A stretch of 64,000 bases of DNA from assembly GCA_014898415.1 (NCBI GenBank), contig RCTD01000004.1, forward strand, positions 1-64,000. Reading direction: 5' to 3'. This document shows positions 60,437-64,000 of the stretch, piece after piece. Position 1 is the first letter of the stretch. The number at the start of each line of letters is the position of its first letter. This DNA comes from Stromatinia cepivora (Eukaryota > Ascomycota > Leotiomycetes > Helotiales > Sclerotiniaceae). The notes under the pieces are model-generated. The model was given only the letters and a program-made list of their open reading frames with translations. It was not told the DNA's origin and searched no databases. The position numbers were made by a program, and so were the translations under genes.

Positions 60437-62257
60437 ATGACAACTGAAGTTCAGTGCAACGGGCATGTTGATGCTTCACCGTTAATTTCCAATTCTTTGA
60501 ATCACAATCACAATGACAGTCATCGAAGTTGGGTAGTACAGAAGTTTGGTGGCACAAGTGTGGGCAAATTTGCTGTGAATATTGCAGAAGATATTGTACG
60601 GTGGGTGGATTGTGGAACATTGCCAGTCAAAGCGATTCTGAAACTAATTGGCCTTCCAGTGCAAGCTTAAAAGATCATAGAATCGCAGTTGTCTGCTCCG
60701 CGAGGAGTACTGGAAAGAAGGTCGAGGGCACGACAAGTCGGTAAGAGTCTTTGAAACCGGGGAGAATTGCGCATGAGCGGATATACTAATGCTGGTCTTT
60801 ACAGATTATTAGAAATCCACGCTGTCCTTCAATCAGTCAATTCTTTGAAAGACTCGGATTCAGAACTTTACAAGACCTTGGCCAACAAATACGAAGGGCT
60901 GGTGGACGTTATCTGCGACGATCATATTGCGGCAGCGAAGTCCCATATACAGGATGAGGCTATAGCCTCAAAGCTGGCAAAGGACATTGAGACGGAGTGT
61001 AAGGAGATACGAGAATATCGATTAGCAGTTGAACGATGGCACCTAGAAATCGATTCAAGATCGAAGGATCGCCTTGTAAGCTTTGGAGAGAAACTTAGCT
61101 GTAGATTTGTCGCAGCTTTATTACAAGATAGGGTAGGCTATATTAAATATTTTAAATTGCCCGGTGCTTACAATAGTCTATAGGGAGTTGATGCAGAATA
61201 CCTAGACCTCTCAGACGCCATACATTTCAAGTCGCCGAAGGGGATGAACTTAGAGTTTTACAGAGACGTGGCTGCGGCAATAAAAGAGAAGATAGACGCT
61301 TGTCAGGACAGAGTGCCTATTATTACTGGATATTTCGGAACTGTCCCAGGTGGTTTAATGGATGGAGAAATCGGTCGAGGATATACAGATCTCTGCGCGG
61401 CATTAGTGGCTGTTGGAGTCGCGGCGGAAGAATTGCAGGTATGGAAAGAAGTTGATGGCATATTTACTGCAGATCCCTCGAAAGTGCCAACCGCGCGACT
61501 TTTGTCCACTATAACACCATCCGAAGCAGCAGAATTGACGTTCTATGGTTCCGAGGTCATCCATCACTTGACTATGGACCAAGTAATTCGAGCGACCCCA
61601 CCCATCAGGATCCGTATTAAGAACGTTAAGAACCCGCGAGGAAATGGCACAATCATTCTACCTGATCCTATATTAGAACCTTCACAGCATATCCATGCCA
61701 GAAGCGCAAGTCCTGTAGACTTGAAAAAGACGCCCAAGCGCCCTACAGCTGTTACTATCAAGGACAAGATATCCGTCATCAACGTTCACTCGAACAAGAG
61801 ATCGATTTCGCACGGGTTCTTCGCCAAGGTGTTTTCTATACTAGACAATCGACAGATTTCTGTTGATCTTATTTCTACCAGTGAGGTCCATGTTTCCATG
61901 GCTGTTCATTCGGCGCATATCGCCGCAGAAGATATGCAGCGGACCAAGGCGGAGCTCCAAGAGTGCGGTGAAGTAAGCATCCTTAGTGAAATGGCCATCC
62001 TCAGTTTGGTTGGATCAGAAATGAAAAATATGGTCGGAATTGCTGGCAAAATGTTTTCTACCTTAGGAGAAAATAACGTCAATATCGAAATGATATCTCA
62101 GGGTAAATTCAGAATCTCCGTCCCATACATCTATTCGACAACTAACAAGCGAAATTCAGGGGCGAGTGAGATCAACATATCTTGTGTCATAGATGCTTAC
62201 GAAGCCACGCGCGCGATGAACATATTGCATACAAATCTTTTCACATTTTTAGAATAG
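60437..62257 (+). CDS. Aspartate kinase, first step of the threonine/methionine branch
   Basis: Five exons, 60437-60600, 60660-60740, 60805-61132, 61184-62102 and 62160-62257, encode 529 residues, the usual fungal size (yeast Hom3 has 527). Introns are 59, 64, 51 and 57 bp. The kinase part shows KFGGTSVGKF (36-45, ATP/aspartate binding), VVCSARS, EKLSC, GRGYTDLCAAL (255-265), VWKEVDGIFTADP (277-289) and GSEVIHH (313-319). Two ACT-type regulatory regions lie at ~387-529 (SVDLISTSEVHVS; NIEMISQGASEINIS across the last intron), where threonine feedback acts in the family. It phosphorylates L-aspartate to aspartyl-4-phosphate in the cytosol. Odd points: His at 319 where most relatives have Pro, and an Arg-Ile-Arg-Ile run at ~332-335. 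Both could mark a divergent second aspartokinase rather than the main HOM3 orthologue. Confidence 0.93.
62103..62159 (+). other. Stop-free in-frame 57-nt intron of the aspartate kinase gene
   Basis: Donor GTAAAT, branch site CTAAC (62140-62145), acceptor TTCAG. Its length is a multiple of three and its reading lacks stops, so retention would insert 19 residues exactly inside the conserved ISQ-G-ASEINIS motif of the ACT domain. Confidence 0.85.
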
Positions 62258-64000
62258 ATAAAAGAGAACATCCCAAGGGAACGGGCGTCTGGGATTTATG
62301 GAATTGGGCATGGTGCATTGGCGGCATTAAAAGCTTGGGGAATGAATTAATGCACGTATCCACGATGTGTATGTTTATATTTTCGTTGTATAGAACTTCA
62401 AATAACCTGTTCATACCCTGCTGCACACATCCTCTCAGGCATTGGTTCTGACCTCGTTTCAACTCAATGGTTTATCCCGGTCATCTTGAGCTTTTTTACT
62501 CTATTCTAGGGGCATTCTTCTCGTTTCTTCAAGTCCACAATGCAGCCGGCCATCTGAGAGGCCAGATAGTAGACCTGCAATGAGAGGTTTTGATTTTCCA
62601 ATTCGTTTGAAAGATTGAATATATTTAAAATAACAAGTAAATAAAACATGCTTGGAGAGTATGACTTTTCGAACATTCAAAGCTTAGATCTGGTCTGCTA
62701 CTTCGGAATATTCAGTACCATGACTGCAGTGAAATGGAACCTTATTGTGATTTCAAATCAAAAGTTTAAATACATTTCTTTGGACACTTCAATCCCGTTT
62801 CAAGTGAAGCACACAGCATGATCTTATGTCGAGACATGGGGATGATCTCTGAGATTCTATTTTCAGAACGGACTTGGTCGCAGCACCACTGTCATCCTAA
62901 TATGTGTCTCGACCAAAGCAATGCTAAGTGCCACTGCCATGCGACTGTTAAGTCCCGCACCGGAAGATAATCGCCTTCATGCACCGCTCTTCATACTGTC
63001 AGAACTGGTGTTAAACAATATGATGTCACATGTGCGGGAGCTTATATACCTATTTTCGGCTCCCCTCACTGCGTGATATTATCTTCCTTCCGCTCGATGT
63101 AGCTTTCCGTACCATGCTTAGGAAATAGCAAGCACTATGTCTGATAAGCTACTAGGTAGATACTTCGAACGATTTAGTCTAGTATTGCCTGATTCTGTCT
63201 CATTTTCTGTGAGTAGATTGCGCAATGCAAAATTGATGTACGACCAAGCTGACAATTATCATCCATCAGAAGATCAAGATTATGAGCTTCATTTAACACA
63301 AGTCTTCACCGATTACAGTGTAAGATGCTGATTTTCCTTTTTTGGCACATGTCAGAATCTCTCGATGTATGTTCGTCCCATTCTATCATCATTTCGATTG
63401 ATAGGAACTCTTACCGGGGTTATTCTTTCCACATTTGGTATTTCTCCACCTGTTCGTCTTCAACCAAAAAATCGGCTGTACACTTCGGATGATATATGGT
63501 CCGATCTTCAATGTCCAATCTCAACTCAAATATTGTCAGATGCACATATTCTCCAAAGCTCTGGAGGTAAGAAACAATAATACACCAGCTTTTATGGATA
63601 TTTCAATAAGAGAATTTCCTAGGATATGAATTGCAACTGGCTCTCATTGCATTTGGAGAGAACTGCTCTCTGCAAGCTAACCCCAGATAACGTGCCATTG
63701 TGGTTCACCATACAAACAAAACCCCAAATTCCACAGCATAAACTAAATCCCCACCGGCTGTACAGCATAGCGCATACATGTACATACATCAATGCACGTA
63801 TAGGTACAGATCATATATCATGTCTAAGGGAAATCTGGTACTCTAAGGTTAGAAGTTAAGTTGGTTGGTTTGTTGCCTCTTTCTCTGTGGGGTGTTACGA
63901 CAAAAGCAGTAAGTACCCGTTTGTCAATGTTGCATCCGCAAGGCTTCTCTGCTTCTTCAATATCGGACCATTTAACTAATTGTTCAGATTTGCTAACTCT
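62258..64000. other. Region downstream of aspartate kinase
   Basis: No certain gene. Apart from the weak candidate at 63137-63331, only short overlapping frames are present. The aspartate kinase 3' UTR is expected in the first few hundred bases. Confidence 0.5.
63137..63331 (+). CDS. Hypothetical small protein or first exon, unsupported
   Basis: 64-codon frame MSDKLLGRYFERF... with an acidic HPSEDQDYELHL segment. It is preceded by TATATA-like sequence at ~63043 and followed by a possible donor GTAAGA at 63321. Spliced continuation into 63405-63570 is possible but not demonstrated. No family recognised. Confidence 0.2.
   Translation: MSDKLLGRYFERFSLVLPDSVSFSVSRLRNAKLMYDQADNYHPSEDQDYELHLTQVFTDYSVRC

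Noticed and set aside
63365..63629. Frames following the weak 63137-63331 candidate
   Set aside because: Splicing to the candidate exon is possible on paper, but two alternative phases exist and nothing favours either.

Overview
The window is filamentous ascomycete nuclear DNA with two very different halves. Positions ~228-43710 are extremely AT-rich and contain only transposon remains carrying the C-to-T / G-to-A (CpA to TpA) decay of repeat-induced point mutation (RIP). Positions 43711-64000 have ordinary base composition and hold five spliced or single-exon host genes. Short 50-120 bp introns with CTAA(C/T) branch sites, a fungal MID1, a fungal YOP1 and the look of the proteins suggest Pezizomycotina. 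Leotiomycetes (Botrytis/Sclerotinia relatives) is my guess from protein resemblance, not something proved here.

Repeat half, left to right: the 5' end of a chromodomain gypsy element ('gypsy-B', minus strand, 1-691); a small LTR element without recognisable genes ('TRIM-1', 1164-3133); the 3' part of another LTR element ('R', 3' LTR 4467-4778); a Fot1/pogo DNA transposon with near-perfect TIRs (6877-8724); a solo R-type LTR (8983-9291); a full-length gypsy ('gypsy-A1', 9629-16671); a very long TAA microsatellite; a Ty1/copia pol fragment holding a 9-bp minisatellite and another solo R-type LTR (17662-19088); an inverted copy of R (19089-22368) split by a second small LTR element ('TRIM-2', 19500-21635); and a minus-strand, probably copia-like LTR element (22369-43710). 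That last element is itself split by two later insertions: gypsy-B1 (27316-34773) and gypsy-A2 (35350-42394). Exact 5-bp target duplications support gypsy-A1 (CTCTT), gypsy-A2 (CAAAT), gypsy-B1 (TATAA), TRIM-1 (CTTGA), TRIM-2 (ATAAA) and one solo LTR (CTATT). The other solo LTR has CGACT/CGATT, one RIP-type mismatch. The pogo element is flanked by TA.

Gene half: an Hcm1/Sep1-type forkhead transcription factor (minus, 45704-47998); the MID1 stretch-activated calcium-channel subunit (minus, 51095-53170, one intron); the ER-shaping protein YOP1 (minus, 53954-54684, three introns); an RFX-family transcription factor (plus, 56644-59306, three introns with a 13-bp first exon); and an aspartate kinase (plus, 60437-62257, four introns). 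YOP1 and the RFX gene are divergent across a ~2 kb intergenic region. The genes are housekeeping or regulatory and do not form a pathway cluster. The change in base composition falls at the outer LTR end of the 22369-43710 element.

Most notable items: antisense reading frames between the chromodomain and the 3' LTR of gypsy-B1, and in the same pre-LTR position of element R (two copies); two gene-less LTR elements with perfect target duplications; un-RIPed hairpin islands inside the AT-rich block; and a stop-free, in-frame 57-nt intron in the aspartate kinase.
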